From Rhodococcus jostii RHA1 (GTDB lineage: Bacteria; Actinomycetota; Actinomycetes; Mycobacteriales; Mycobacteriaceae), in the NCBI RefSeq assembly GCF_000014565.1, contig NC_008268.1:62001-126000 (forward strand): a stretch of 64,000 bases of DNA, read 5' to 3'. Of the stretch, positions 25,818 to 35,291 are shown piece after piece. The first letter of the stretch is position 1; each line of letters begins with the position of its first letter. The notes beneath the pieces are model-generated. The model did not search any database and was not told the origin of the DNA. It saw only the letters and a list, made by a program, of their open reading frames with translations. A program made the translations under genes and the position numbers.

Positions 25818-26729
25818 ATGCCCATGACATCCCACCACCCCCGGCTCCAGTGGGCCGTCCCGGCGCTTCTCCTCACGCTGATCTACGCCGCGTCGCTCAC
25901 CGTGTACGGGCTGAGCAGCCGCACCGGCGACGACGACGGACCGTTCGAGATCGGTAGCGACGAGGTCGTGGTCCTCGTGACGGCGAAGTCGCTGCAGCCG
26001 ACGACCGACCGGGTGCAGGCCGAGGTGACAATCGCCGTCGGTGAGGATTTCCTCCACGCCAACGGCGACACACTGAACCGGGACATCACGCTGCTGCTCG
26101 TCCCGAGCACCAGCCACGAGGAGATCGTCTTCCGGGCGGGCGCCTCGGCCACGACCTTCGACACCGAGTTCATCGCCACCGGCAACGCGGCCTATTGGCC
26201 GTTCGACCGGTTCGAGGTGAATCCAATGGTGGTGGAGGCGTATCAGGGGCTCGGCGCCGACCGTGAACTGGTGCCCACGGCCCTCCTGCTGGAGGGCCGT
26301 GTCGACGGGTGGAAGGCACGCGCCGAGGAGGTTGCGGTCGATACGGACCTGTCCCGGAACGGTACCGGCGCCGCGCTGATGTTCGCGCGCACGGGCGGGA
26401 ACCTGATCTACGCCGGAATCCTGTTGCTGATGATGACGATCCTCGCGGGCCTCGCCGCATTCGTCGCGTTGCAGACGTTCCGCCGTAAGCGCGCCGTCAA
26501 CACGGACATGCTGGGCTGGATGGCCGCGATGCTGTTCGCCGTCGTGCCGTTGCGTGGAATCCTGCCGGGAAGCCCGCCGATCGGGTCGTGGGTCGACATC
26601 GCCCTCACGGTGTGGGTGGTCTCTACACTCGTCGCGTCGCTGGCCCTGTTCGTGTTCTGCTGGTGGCGGGACAGCGAAGCGCCCGCACAGCACGAGGTGG
26701 TTGCCACGAGAGCGCCGGGTTCGGAATAG
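25818..26729 (+). CDS. DUF4436-like membrane protein
   Basis: 303 residues: one N-terminal TM helix (about 12-32), a large extracytoplasmic beta-rich domain (about 45-190), then three C-terminal TM helices (about 195-220, 233-250, 257-280) and a short tail. This matches the actinobacterial DUF4436 layout as I know it. Starts 7 bp after the dehydrogenase fragment. Function unknown. Confidence 0.72.
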   Translation: MPMTSHHPRLQWAVPALLLTLIYAASLTVYGLSSRTGDDDGPFEIGSDEVVVLVTAKSLQPTTDRVQAEVTIAVGEDFLHANGDTLNRDITLLLVPSTSHEEIVFRAGASATTFDTEFIATGNAAYWPFDRFEVNPMVVEAYQGLGADRELVPTALLLEGRVDGWKARAEEVAVDTDLSRNGTGAALMFARTGGNLIYAGILLLMMTILAGLAAFVALQTFRRKRAVNTDMLGWMAAMLFAVVPLRGILPGSPPIGSWVDIALTVWVVSTLVASLALFVFCWWRDSEAPAQHEVVATRAPGSE

Positions 26730-26737
26730 TCGAGGAC

Positions 26738-27190
26738 ATGGTGCGCCGGACCGGAACAGTGCGGCCGCCCTGGTATCTCGCCCACGTGAACAAGGTGATC
26801 GTGGGCCTGCACCGCTTGGGCGTTCCGATGCCGATGCCGGCGCTCACCGTCCCCGGCCGGAAGACGGGGGTGCTCCGGTCGACCCCCGTGTCACCGTACG
26901 AGGTGGATGGCCGGCGCTACGTCGTCGCGGGATACGCCGAATCGGACTGGGCGAAGAATGTCCTGGCCGCCGGGCGCGGTGAGCTGACGCGGGGGCGTCG
27001 CCGCGAACGCGTCCGGCTGGTCGCCCTGCCCATGTCGGAGCGGGGCCGGATCCTCCGCGAGTTCCCGATCCGGGTGCCGCACGGAGTCACCATGTTCCTC
27101 AAGGCCGGGACGGTCGCGAATTCCTCGCCGGAGGCGTTCGCGGCCGCCGCGGACCGGTGCGAGGTGTTCCGCATCGAGCCGCTCGACTGA
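26738..27190 (+). CDS. Deazaflavin (F420)-dependent nitroreductase family protein
   Basis: 150 residues of the split beta-barrel Ddn/FDOR-A type: GVPMPMPALTVPGRKTGVLRSTPVSPYEVDGRRYVVAGYAE, followed by WAKNVLAAGRGEL. The PGRKTG...TP and W.KN signatures bind F420. Substrates include quinones and nitro compounds in mycobacteria. ATG 8 bp after the previous stop, so co-transcribed. Confidence 0.85.
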   Translation: MVRRTGTVRPPWYLAHVNKVIVGLHRLGVPMPMPALTVPGRKTGVLRSTPVSPYEVDGRRYVVAGYAESDWAKNVLAAGRGELTRGRRRERVRLVALPMSERGRILREFPIRVPHGVTMFLKAGTVANSSPEAFAAAADRCEVFRIEPLD

Positions 27191-27195
27191 CGGGG

Positions 27196-27633
27196 TCACC
27201 GAACCTCGAGTGTGCCCACCATGTTCGGGTGATACGCGCAGTGGAACGCGAAGGTGCCCGGCTGACCGGGAACGGTGAACGTCGCGGTCGCACCCGGTTC
27301 GACCTCCACGTCGAACAGGTCGCCGGTGTCTGCCGTCACGGTGTGTTCGGCGGTGTCGTTGTTGCGGACGGTGACCTCTTCTCCCGGCGCGAACGTGCCG
27401 GGCAGGGTGTATTTGAAATCGGAGATCAGGATCTCATGCCCGCCCGCTTGACCCGCCCCCGCAGGCATGGACATCGGCATCGACATGGACATCGACGGCA
27501 TGCCGGACATGGGATGGTCGCCGCCGTGCGCCGATTCCGCCGAACCGGACGAGTCGTCACCGTCACTTCCGCACGCGGCCAGCGCGAAGACGGCCAGCAG
27601 GATCGGCAGGACAAGTGTCAGAACGCGTTTCAT
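27196..27633 (-). CDS. Cupredoxin lipoprotein (plastocyanin/azurin-like)
   Basis: 145 residues. Signal peptide with lipobox ALAAC (lipidated Cys at about 21), then a His/Met-rich linker (SMSMSMPMSMP) able to bind copper, then a cupredoxin domain. Type-1 copper ligands are visible: His in AEHTVTA, Cys-x3-His-x2-Met in HCAYHPNM. Probably an outer-surface electron carrier or copper-handling protein. Start chosen at the ATG that gives the lipoprotein signal. Confidence 0.88.
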   Translation of the reverse strand: MKRVLTLVLPILLAVFALAACGSDGDDSSGSAESAHGGDHPMSGMPSMSMSMPMSMPAGAGQAGGHEILISDFKYTLPGTFAPGEEVTVRNNDTAEHTVTADTGDLFDVEVEPGATATFTVPGQPGTFAFHCAYHPNMVGTLEVR

Positions 27634-27740
27634 GGTGGTCGCCTCCGGATGACGATGAGAACGGATGCCCGACGCCCCGCTCCTCGCGGGAGTAGTACCC
27701 GTTTTCACGGCAGGCACCCCTCGGCGCGCCCGGCGACCCG

Positions 27741-28451
27741 TCAGCCGCCGTTCAGCGCCTCCTGCGACTCGAGGTTCGCCACCGGGGTGCGGAGCGAGGC
27801 GACGGCGTCCGCATAGAGGGACGACTTGATCTCACCGAGTGTGCGTCCGCGGGTCGCGACGAGCCCCTGCGCGTGTTCGACGGCCCTGGTGAGCACCTGC
27901 TGCTCGGGGGCGACCTCGTCGACGAACCCGAGTTCGCTTGCCGCGACGCCGCCGTACCGACGGCCGGTCACCAGGGCGGTGTGCACCGCCCGCGCGGGCA
28001 GGCGGGCCGCGAGCAGCGCGATGCTGCCCGGCGCGTAACTCGCCCCGATGGTGATGCCCGGCAGGCAGAAGTAGCCGCGGTCCTCACGCATTACCCGGTG
28101 ATCGTGGGCGGCCGCGAGGATGGCGCCGCCACCGAAGGTGTGCCCGGTCAGCGCGGCCACGGTCGGCAGGGGGAAGGTGAGGATCCGGGCGAACAGGGCC
28201 TGCACCCGGTCGATGTAGGAGTTCAGCTTGTCGGTGTTGGCGACGACCCAGGCGGTGTCGAGACCGGTGGAGTAGAACTTTCCGAGTCCCGTCGTCACCA
28301 GGGCGGCGGGACCGTCGTGCTGCTCGATGCGGTCGAGGAGGCTGTCGACCCTGTCGATCCAATCCGGGTGGAAGGCGTTCTCGCTGTCCGGTTCCCCCTC
28401 CTCGCCGAAGTACAGGACGAACACATCTCCCGAGCGCTCCACGTAAGGCAT
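27741..28451 (-). CDS. Enoyl-CoA hydratase/isomerase family protein
   Basis: 236 residues of the crotonase fold: FYSTGLDT in the first oxyanion loop, GHTFGGGAILAAAHDHRVM in the second (GGG of the CoA/acyl site). The usual hydratase Glu pair is not obvious (GITIGASYAPG at the second position), so an isomerase or other crotonase activity is as likely as hydration. Short C-terminus compared with beta-oxidation hydratases (about 255-260). Confidence 0.82.
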   Translation of the reverse strand: MPYVERSGDVFVLYFGEEGEPDSENAFHPDWIDRVDSLLDRIEQHDGPAALVTTGLGKFYSTGLDTAWVVANTDKLNSYIDRVQALFARILTFPLPTVAALTGHTFGGGAILAAAHDHRVMREDRGYFCLPGITIGASYAPGSIALLAARLPARAVHTALVTGRRYGGVAASELGFVDEVAPEQQVLTRAVEHAQGLVATRGRTLGEIKSSLYADAVASLRTPVANLESQEALNGG

Positions 28452-28572
28452 GCGGCGAGGCTACCTGGAGATGGGCGGGTCGCGCCGCTCGAGCACACAC
28501 ACCTCGGTGGGTGAAGTTTCAACTGTCGCGGGGCCGGGTATGTCGATCGTCAAACAGCTGAGGCGGTGGACG

Positions 28573-29019
28573 ATGAAGAGCGGAACAGGCATTGCCGACA
28601 CCCGCACCGTTCGGGACTATATCCACACGGTGGCCAGAATCGTTCACGCCGACTCCATCGACTGGTGGGACAGCGACGGCATCGAAGCGGTCCTCGTTCT
28701 GCCGCACCGGTTGCACTATCTGCCCGGACGCAACGCGGTGCTCGCGTGGAACCGCACGTTCGGCTGGTCACTCGGCGTCGAAGGACTGGGCCGCCGCAGT
28801 GTCATCGTGATCGACGGCCTCGGCATCGGGCGGATGCCGTCGCCCACCGTCTGCGCGGAACGTGCAGTGGAGTTGATCGACGACTACTGCCGCTCGACAC
28901 CCGTATCGCCGGGAGTGCCGAGCACCGGACCCGGCACGACCGCCGCGGACCGGTGTCCCCGCATCGGCCGGGACACCGCCGGCAGCGGACGGCGGGACAG
29001 AGTCGTCAGACGACCGTGA
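28573..29019 (+). CDS. Hypothetical protein, possibly DUF6292-like
   Basis: 148 residues. The conserved part (about 12-105) has TRTVRDYIHTVARIVHADS, LVLPHRLHYLPGRNAVLAWNRTFGWSLGVE, and a C-terminal Pro/Thr-rich tail. It resembles a small actinobacterial protein family of unknown role. ATG chosen after GGCGGTGG; ATG 28,540 is the alternative. Its TGA overlaps the GTG of the next gene by 4 nt. Confidence 0.6.
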   Translation: MKSGTGIADTRTVRDYIHTVARIVHADSIDWWDSDGIEAVLVLPHRLHYLPGRNAVLAWNRTFGWSLGVEGLGRRSVIVIDGLGIGRMPSPTVCAERAVELIDDYCRSTPVSPGVPSTGPGTTAADRCPRIGRDTAGSGRRDRVVRRP

Positions 29020-30182
29020 CCACGGGCGCCGGGGGCCACGACGACAGCGTGGCCCAACCGCATTCCCCCGAGCAGGAGCAGCCGATCGTCGCCGCGGAGG
29101 AGGGCGCGGCGCGCATCAGCACGGCGGCGCATCCGCTCGGGAAGCCCGGACCGCGCTTCGATCGCCGGTCACCGTTCTTCATCGGGATGGCGGGGGCCGC
29201 CGGTGTCGCCGTCACGTACGCCCTGATCGAGGTCGTTCTCGCGGCCCGCGGGGTGCTGGTCCTCATCGCCGTCGCCGCATTCCTCGCGATCGGCCTCGAA
29301 CCTGCGGTGTCCTGGCTGGTGCGGCACGGTTTTCCCCGATGGGCCGCGGTCGCAACGGTTTTCGTCCTCGCCTTCGCCGTGCTGGCCGGGTTCCTGGCCG
29401 CCGCGATCCCGCCCATGGTGACGCAGGGCGGCGCACTCGTGCACAACGCCCCGGACTACCTGGGACACCTCGAGCAGCGCTACCCGGTATTGGAGGAGCT
29501 CAGCACCCGCTTCCACCTGCAGGACGAACTGCGGCGGGCACTCGACGCGAGCAACGCGCCGATGGTGGTCGGCGGGCTCGTGGGTGCGGGCAAGTTCGTG
29601 TTCAGCGCCATCAGCGGCACCGTGATCGTGGTCGTGCTCACCGCCTATTTCCTGGCCGACTTCGCACACATCCGGTCGTCGATCTACCGCCTGGCCCCGA
29701 ACTCACGGCGACCCCGCACGATCCTGATCGGTGACGAAATCTTCGCGAAGGTCGGCGGATACGTGCTCGGGAATCTCTTGATCTCGTTGATCACCGCCGT
29801 CCTCACGTTCGTGTGGCTGGTCGCCTTCGACGTCCCCTACCCGTTGCTGCTGGCCGTCCTGGTCGCCGTGCTGGATCTGATTCCGGTGGTCGGCTCCACC
29901 CTCGCCGGCGTGGTGGTGGCGCTGGTCGCCCTCACCGTCTCCCTGCTGGTGTCACTGGCCACCATCGTCTTCTTCATCGCCCTCCGCCTGTTCGAGGACT
30001 ATCTTCTCGTTCCCCGCATCATCGGCCGCACCGTCAAGGTGCCCCCGATGGTCACCGTCGTCGCCGTCCTCATCGGTGGCGCGCTGCTGGGGATCGTGGG
30101 GGCGCTGCTCGCGATCCCCGTCGCCGCCGCCGTTCTGCTCCTCGCCCGTGAGACGGTGTTTCCGCAGCTCGACCGCGGCTGA
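29016..30182 (+). CDS. AI-2E family transporter-like permease
   Basis: 388 residues with about eight TM segments in the 2+... pattern of the AI-2E transporter (YdiK/PerM/TqsA) family, including LTAYFLADF and the conserved LDLIPVVGSTLAG and RLFEDYLLVPRIIG motifs. Members include AI-2 exporters and Na+/H+ antiporters; the substrate here is unknown. The GTG overlaps the upstream stop (GTGA), chosen over a second GTG 33 nt downstream. Confidence 0.87.
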   Translation: MTTGAGGHDDSVAQPHSPEQEQPIVAAEEGAARISTAAHPLGKPGPRFDRRSPFFIGMAGAAGVAVTYALIEVVLAARGVLVLIAVAAFLAIGLEPAVSWLVRHGFPRWAAVATVFVLAFAVLAGFLAAAIPPMVTQGGALVHNAPDYLGHLEQRYPVLEELSTRFHLQDELRRALDASNAPMVVGGLVGAGKFVFSAISGTVIVVVLTAYFLADFAHIRSSIYRLAPNSRRPRTILIGDEIFAKVGGYVLGNLLISLITAVLTFVWLVAFDVPYPLLLAVLVAVLDLIPVVGSTLAGVVVALVALTVSLLVSLATIVFFIALRLFEDYLLVPRIIGRTVKVPPMVTVVAVLIGGALLGIVGALLAIPVAAAVLLLARETVFPQLDRG

Positions 30183-30260
30183 GGAGGCAGGGCACGAAAA
30201 CGGTCTTGCGGAAGAAGTTTCCGTGTTCTGCTTACCCTGGAGACGTGGGATGCGCCGGGG

Positions 30261-30286
30261 CATGCTCGGGCCGTGTCCCGAGCATG
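30261..30286 (+). promoter_or_regulatory. Perfect hairpin in the leader of the WS/DGAT gene
   Basis: 10-bp perfect stem (CATGCTCGGG / CCCGAGCATG), 6-nt loop, ending 15 bp before the ATG of the acyltransferase. It could be the terminator of the permease gene or a translation-controlling structure, since it abuts the ribosome site region. No T run follows. Confidence 0.45.
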
Positions 30287-30301
30287 AGAAAGAGGCGCTG
30301 G

Positions 30302-31687
30302 ATGTCGGTGATGAGTCCCACCGAGGCGATGTTCGTGCTGTTCGAGACGCCGTCGCATCCCATGCACGTGGGTGCGCTCGAACTGTTCGAACCGCCGCGC
30401 GAGTCGGGGCCCGATCATGCCCGGGCCATGTTCGAGGCGCTGATCTCGCACGAGGGCGCGTCGGACACGTTCCGCCGGCGCGCCGTACGCCCGCTCCGCG
30501 GGGCCAGTTACCCCTGGTGGTCGTTCGACGACCGCATCGATCTCGGCTACCACGTGCGGCACACCGCGGTCCCGGGCCGGGGCCGGATGGAGGACCTGCT
30601 GTCGCTGGTGTCCCAGATGCACGGCATGCCGCTCGATCCGCAGCACCCGATGTGGGAGATGCACGTCATCGAGGGGCTCGCCGACGGACGGACGGCCGTG
30701 TTCTCGAAGATTCACCTGTCGTTGATGGACGGACCGGCGGGGCTGCGACTTCTCCACCACGCGCTGTCGACCGACCCCGACGCCCGCGACTGCCCCGCAC
30801 CGTGGACTCCCGGGGTCGCCGGTGTGCCACGGCGCGAATCCGTGTTGCCGGTGGCCGTGGTCCGGGCCGGGGTGCGGGCCGCCACCAGCATCGTCGGGGT
30901 ACTGCCCGCGCTCGCGAAAGTCGCCTACGACGGCGTCCGCGAGCAGCATCTGACCCTTCCCCTGCAGTCGCCGCCCACGATGCTCAACGTTCCGGTCGGC
31001 CGGGCCCGGAAACTGGCGGCACGATCGTGGCCGATCCGGCGCCTGGTGTCGGTGGCCACCGCCGCCCACACCACGATCAACGCGGTGGTGCTCGCGATGT
31101 GTTCGGGGGCTTTGCGCCGGTATCTCCTCGAGCAGTACGCGCTGCCGGACGCGCCGTTGACGGCGATGCTGCCCGTGCCCCTCGACCTCGGCGGCACGAT
31201 GATCGGACCGCGCGGCCGCGATCACGGCGTCGGCGCCATGGTCGTCGGCCTGGCCACCGACGAAGCTGATCCGGCGGCACGCCTCGCCCGCATCAGCGAG
31301 TCGGTCGAGCACACCAACCGGGTGTTCGGCGCGCTGAGCCACACCCAGTTCCAACTGATGAGCGCGCTGGCGATCAGCCCGATCCTGCTCGAGCCGGTCC
31401 GACGGTTCGTCGACGACACTCCCCCGCCGTTCAACGTGATGATCTCGTACATGCCGGGCCCGTCGAGGCCGCGATACTGGAATGGGGCCCGCCTCGACGC
31501 CGTGTATCCGGCGCCGACGGTCCTCGGGGGTCAAGCACTCAGCATCACCCTCACCAGCCGGTCCGGTCAGCTCGACGTCGGCGTGGTGGGCGATCGGCAC
31601 GCCGTCCCGCATCTACAGCGGATCATCACGCACCTGGAGACGTCGCTCAGCGATCTCGAGCACGCGGTCGCCGCATCCGGCACCTGA
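30302..31687 (+). CDS. Wax ester synthase/diacylglycerol acyltransferase (WS/DGAT)
   Basis: 461 residues, normal for bacterial WS/DGAT. N-terminus (SPTEAMFVLFETPSHPMHVGALELF), MWEMHVIEGL, and C-terminal FNVMISYMPGPSRP are family signatures. The active-site motif HHxxxDG reads HLSLMDG (in SKIHLSLMDG): one of the two His is Leu. Rhodococci carry many paralogues; this variant may have low or altered activity. The enzyme esterifies acyl-CoA to fatty alcohols or diacylglycerol at the membrane/lipid body. ATG preceded by GAGGCG. Confidence 0.9.
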   Translation: MSVMSPTEAMFVLFETPSHPMHVGALELFEPPRESGPDHARAMFEALISHEGASDTFRRRAVRPLRGASYPWWSFDDRIDLGYHVRHTAVPGRGRMEDLLSLVSQMHGMPLDPQHPMWEMHVIEGLADGRTAVFSKIHLSLMDGPAGLRLLHHALSTDPDARDCPAPWTPGVAGVPRRESVLPVAVVRAGVRAATSIVGVLPALAKVAYDGVREQHLTLPLQSPPTMLNVPVGRARKLAARSWPIRRLVSVATAAHTTINAVVLAMCSGALRRYLLEQYALPDAPLTAMLPVPLDLGGTMIGPRGRDHGVGAMVVGLATDEADPAARLARISESVEHTNRVFGALSHTQFQLMSALAISPILLEPVRRFVDDTPPPFNVMISYMPGPSRPRYWNGARLDAVYPAPTVLGGQALSITLTSRSGQLDVGVVGDRHAVPHLQRIITHLETSLSDLEHAVAASGT

Positions 31688-31690
31688 TCC

Positions 31691-32761
31691 CTAACCGGGC
31701 GGCTGCCGCAGCGACGTGCGGTTCTCCTCCCAGCATCGTGCGACGTGATCGCCGACGAGGTCGTCGAAGGCGAGGCAGGCCGCAGCCCCCAGCAGGATGT
31801 CGCCGGCCACGTCGGGCCGGGCCGCGACCAGTCCGCCGGCGAGGTCGCGGCAGACGATCTGTTCGTGCACGGAGTCGGCCTCCACGTGCTCGTCGAAGAA
31901 CAGGGTGGCCGCCTTCCCGAATCCGAGGCGGCGCAGTCCGGCGGCGTATTTCTTGCTCGGCAACGCGGACGTGGTCTCCACCGCGCACAGGTGTCCCACC
32001 AGGGCCCCGAGCCGGCTGCGGTGCAGGCCGAACAGGGACAGCGCATTGAGGGACGCCAGCGTCACGGCGGGGACCGCGTCGATGTAGTGCGCGTAGTCGT
32101 CGGACAACCCGAGTTCACGCATGGTGGTGGCGAACAGCGCCGAGTGCATCCGCTCGGGTCTGCCGCCGCCGTACTCGTCGGACTGCACCTCCACCAGCGC
32201 CGCCTTCGGCGCGCCCGCGAGCCGCGGAATGCCGAACGTGTGCACGTCGGCCTCACGCAACTGGTTCAGGGAACGGTGGATCAGCAGTTCCCGGAACTGG
32301 GTGAGATCCGCCTCGTGGGCCATGTGACCGGACAGCCCCGGCGCCGTGCTGGGGGCGGTCATCGCCCACAGTGCCGCCACCACGTCGTCGGCGCCGGTCG
32401 GCGCGTCGGCGACGTCACGGATCGCGGCGTCGAACGGAACCTCGAGCGCCGACCGGGCGGCGATCAGGTCGCTGTTCCACTCCCATTCGTCGCCGACACC
32501 GGTGATCCCCTGCAGGTGCAGTTCGTAGAGCGCGGTCAGGCAGATCTGCGCGTCCTCGTCGAAGAGGAACGCCCGCGGACTGTCGCGCGCCGACGAGGCG
32601 AGGGAGCGTGCCGCCGCCACGAACGGTTCGGCATCGGCGACGTCTGCGCGCAGAATGGAGAACAGGAGGTCGCTGACAGGCCCACGCGGCTTCGGAAAGG
32701 GCATGGACGTTCCCGATTGCGCGACCGTGTCCGACATCGACCGAGAGTGCAAAGTAGTCAT
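31691..32761 (-). CDS. Iron-containing redox enzyme, haem-oxygenase-like fold
   Basis: 356 residues, mainly helical. The C-terminal half has the di-iron-type ligands expected for the haem-oxygenase-like diiron oxidase superfamily: E in VEVQSDEYGGG, H in RMHSALFAT, E in CAVETTSA, H in FFDEHVEADSVHE, D in CLAFDDLVGDH. Family members oxidise or cleave amino and fatty acids. The ATG at 32,761 abuts the ATG of the CDGSH gene (CATATG); a second ATG at 32,737 is possible. Adjacency to a CDGSH protein suggests the [2Fe-2S] protein supplies electrons; inference. Confidence 0.8.
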   Translation of the reverse strand: MTTLHSRSMSDTVAQSGTSMPFPKPRGPVSDLLFSILRADVADAEPFVAAARSLASSARDSPRAFLFDEDAQICLTALYELHLQGITGVGDEWEWNSDLIAARSALEVPFDAAIRDVADAPTGADDVVAALWAMTAPSTAPGLSGHMAHEADLTQFRELLIHRSLNQLREADVHTFGIPRLAGAPKAALVEVQSDEYGGGRPERMHSALFATTMRELGLSDDYAHYIDAVPAVTLASLNALSLFGLHRSRLGALVGHLCAVETTSALPSKKYAAGLRRLGFGKAATLFFDEHVEADSVHEQIVCRDLAGGLVAARPDVAGDILLGAAACLAFDDLVGDHVARCWEENRTSLRQPPG

Positions 32762-32977
32762 ATGAACTCCATTCCCATTGCCGGCGCCGACGAATCCGAC
32801 GTCACGATCACGGTCTGCCCTGATGGTCCACTGCTGGTGCGCGGTGCTGCGCGGATCCTCGACCCCGAAGGTAACCCGCTCGGCACCGATCGGGCCACCG
32901 TGGCGCTGTGCCGGTGCGGGCGGACAAGCATCGCTCCGTTCTGCGACTCGTCGCACAAGAAGCGGCGCCGCCCGTAG
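32762..32977 (+). CDS. CDGSH-type iron-sulfur protein
   Basis: 71 residues with the mitoNEET-like cluster motif CRCGRTS...PFCDSSH (three Cys and one His; Ser replaces the usual Gly after Cys-Asp). One [2Fe-2S] cluster is expected. It diverges from the haem-oxygenase-like gene with the two start codons directly touching, so their promoters must lie inside each other's coding sequence if these starts are right. Confidence 0.87.
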   Translation: MNSIPIAGADESDVTITVCPDGPLLVRGAARILDPEGNPLGTDRATVALCRCGRTSIAPFCDSSHKKRRRP

Positions 32978-32989
32978 GGCCGACCCGCA

Positions 32990-33076
32990 TCAGTTGCGCT
33001 TCCGGTTGTGCGCGCGGCGGCGCGCGATCACGAACGTCACGACGCCGACAAGGATCACGATGGCGATAATTTCCAT
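32990..33076 (-). CDS. 28-residue single-pass membrane peptide
   Basis: ATG at 33,074-33,076 with GGAG 5 nt upstream; TGA at 32,990. Sequence: a hydrophobic helix (EIIAIVILVGVVTFVIA) followed by a strongly basic tail (RRRAHNRKRN). Convergent with the CDGSH gene, 12 bp apart. The good ribosome site and amphipathic layout support a real gene. Function unknown; membrane anchor or small regulator. Confidence 0.6.
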   Translation of the reverse strand: MEIIAIVILVGVVTFVIARRRAHNRKRN

Positions 33077-33347
33077 CCGCTCCGATTACCCACTCCGCGG
33101 GCAAGCTACGCCGCGCCCCGGTTGCCTCCCCCGGTTCGATGGCGAGAAGTGCAGTGGGACAACCGGAAACGACGACAGCCCGCCGTCGGCGGTGGTCCGC
33201 GGGCAGAAACGTTCGCCGCTGTCATTGACACGATGGGGTAACGTCAGAGTCCTGCACGGTTGAGCCCCCAGCCGCAATGGACGGGCACGGTTCACGCGCC
33301 TTATTTCGTGCCTGTCTCCTAACGTCGCTCGACCGTGAGGAAACGAC

Positions 33348-33803
33348 ATGAAATCTGTTCTCAGTGCGCTGCCGACACGCTACGGCCCACCCGACAGTTC
33401 GACGCTGTTCAGTTGGGCCGTCGAGCCCGAGCACGGGCGGCTCTCCGTCGTCAGTGCGCCCGGTGCCGGCGGGATCCTCGTGGTCCGGATATCCGGTGAC
33501 ATCGACGTCACCACCCTGCACACCTTCGGGAATCATCTCGACGAGGCGATCAACGAACGACTTCCGTTCGTGCTCGACCTGACGGACGTGCAATTCTTCT
33601 GCGCGTCTGCCCTGCCGGTACTCGGCACCATGGCCGCCCGCGCCCGCCGGCTCACCGTGCCGTGGGCGGTGACCGGCAACAACGCACTCCGCAGGCCGTT
33701 GACGGCAATGAAGATGGCTGCACAGATCCCGTTCTGCGCCGACCTGGAGGACGCCTTCCTGCTGGTCGCCCAGGGAGTTCACCAGGGTGGGCGCTCGGCG
33801 TGA
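33348..33803 (+). CDS. STAS-domain anti-sigma factor antagonist
   Basis: 151 residues, a 35-residue N-terminal extension and a STAS domain (about 40-140): [28 protein letters not shown]. The Ser in CASAL is the expected phosphorylation site. Such proteins release a sigma factor from an RsbW-type anti-sigma factor. Its stop overlaps the otsA start (GTGA), so sigma control and trehalose synthesis are coupled here. The 271-bp upstream region (33,077-33,347) holds no gene; a GGGGTAA element at 33,235 lacks a properly spaced partner. Confidence 0.85.
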   Translation: MKSVLSALPTRYGPPDSSTLFSWAVEPEHGRLSVVSAPGAGGILVVRISGDIDVTTLHTFGNHLDEAINERLPFVLDLTDVQFFCASALPVLGTMAARARRLTVPWAVTGNNALRRPLTAMKMAAQIPFCADLEDAFLLVAQGVHQGGRSA

Positions 33804-35224
33804 AGGATTCCGTTCCGCACGGCACGTCCGACTTCGTGGTGGTCGCCAACCGGCTGCCCGTTGACATGGAAACACTCGACGACGGGACGACACGCTGGAA
33901 GCGGAGCCCCGGAGGCCTCGTCACAGCACTGGAGCCGATCCTTCACGACCGGGAACGCGGTTCCTGGGTGGGCTGGCCCGGTGTGCCCGACACGAAGGTC
34001 GAACCGATCGTCTCCGGCGGGGTCGACCTGTACCCGGTGGAGCTGAGCTCGGACGAGGTCAAGCTGTATTACGAAGGATTCTCGAACGCGACGCTGTGGC
34101 CGCTGTACCACGACGTGCTGGTGGCACCGGTCTTCGACCGGGACTGGTGGCACTCGTACCTGGACGTGAACCGCCACTTCGCCGAGGAGACCGCGCGCAC
34201 CGCGGCCGAGGGCGCAACCGTGTGGGTGCAGGACTACCAGTTGCAGTTGGTGCCCCGTCTGCTGCGGGAGATGCGCCCCGACCTGACCATCGGGTTCTTC
34301 CTCCACATCCCGTTCCCGCCCGTCGAACTGTTCATGCAGTTGCCGTGGCGCAAGGAGATCGTGGAGGGGCTGCTCGGCGCCGACCTCATCGGCTTCCACC
34401 TGCCCGGCGGCGCCAACAATTTCCTGTTCCTGGCGCGCCGGCTGCTGGGACTCGACACCACCACCGCAGGTGTCGGCGTGCGCAGCGCACTCGGCAAGGT
34501 GACACTCGACGGCCGGGTCGTGCAGGTCGGCGCGTTCCCCATTTCCGTCGACTCGCGGCAACTGGTCGAACAGGCAACCGATCCCGCCATCGTCGAACGG
34601 GCCGCCGAGATCCGCCGCGAACTCGGAAACCCCCGCAAGATTCTCCTCGGAGTCGACCGGCTCGACTACACGAAGGGCATCGACCTGCGGCTCTCGGCGC
34701 TCGGCGAACTGCTCGACGAGGGCCGCCTCGATCCGTCCGACACCGCGATGGTGCAACTCGCCACCCCCAGCCGTGAACGCGTCGAGCACTACATGAAGAT
34801 GCGCAGTTCCATCGAGGAGCAGGTCAGCCACATCAACGGTGACCACGGTCAGATCGGCCGGCCATTCGTGCACTACCTCTATCAGCCGGTCGATCGCAGC
34901 GAACTGATCGCGCTGTTCCTGGCCGCCGACGTCATGCTGGTCACCCCCATGCGGGACGGGATGAACCTCGTCGCCAAGGAGTACGTGGCCTGTCGCGCGG
35001 ACCTGGGCGGGGCGCTGGTGCTCAGCGAGTTCGCCGGTGCCGCCGCCGAACTCCGGGGCGCCTACCTGGTGAACCCGCACGACCTCGACGGAGTGAAGAA
35101 CACGATCATGGCCGCGCTGGACCCGGAACGGGAGCAGGGACGGCGCCGCATGTCACGACTGCACCGTCAGGTGCTCGACCACGACGTGCACCGGTGGGCG
35201 CAGTCGTTCCTCGGCGCGTTGTAG
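33800..35224 (+). CDS. otsA: Trehalose-6-phosphate synthase
   Basis: 474 residues of glycosyltransferase family 20: [50 protein letters not shown], and [15 protein letters not shown]. It joins UDP- or GDP-glucose to glucose-6-phosphate. No otsB phosphatase is adjacent. The GTG overlaps the STAS stop by 4 nt, giving translational coupling. Four sugar-transferase genes follow after 67 bp. A link to osmotic/stationary stress via the STAS protein is likely. Confidence 0.94.
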   Translation: MKDSVPHGTSDFVVVANRLPVDMETLDDGTTRWKRSPGGLVTALEPILHDRERGSWVGWPGVPDTKVEPIVSGGVDLYPVELSSDEVKLYYEGFSNATLWPLYHDVLVAPVFDRDWWHSYLDVNRHFAEETARTAAEGATVWVQDYQLQLVPRLLREMRPDLTIGFFLHIPFPPVELFMQLPWRKEIVEGLLGADLIGFHLPGGANNFLFLARRLLGLDTTTAGVGVRSALGKVTLDGRVVQVGAFPISVDSRQLVEQATDPAIVERAAEIRRELGNPRKILLGVDRLDYTKGIDLRLSALGELLDEGRLDPSDTAMVQLATPSRERVEHYMKMRSSIEEQVSHINGDHGQIGRPFVHYLYQPVDRSELIALFLAADVMLVTPMRDGMNLVAKEYVACRADLGGALVLSEFAGAAAELRGAYLVNPHDLDGVKNTIMAALDPEREQGRRRMSRLHRQVLDHDVHRWAQSFLGAL

Positions 35225-35291
35225 CCGTCGCCCGCGACCGAGCGTCGCATCACACCCCTGTCCTGGATCGGCCGAGGCCGAAGGAGAACAC

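Noticed and set aside
24028..25827. 599-codon plus-strand frame across the IS and dehydrogenase
   Set aside because: It runs antisense to the transposase genes and out of frame with the dehydrogenase; no recognisable domain.
33209..33240. SigF-like promoter before the STAS gene at 33,348
   Set aside because: GTTC and GGGTA are 21 nt apart, too far for this promoter class.
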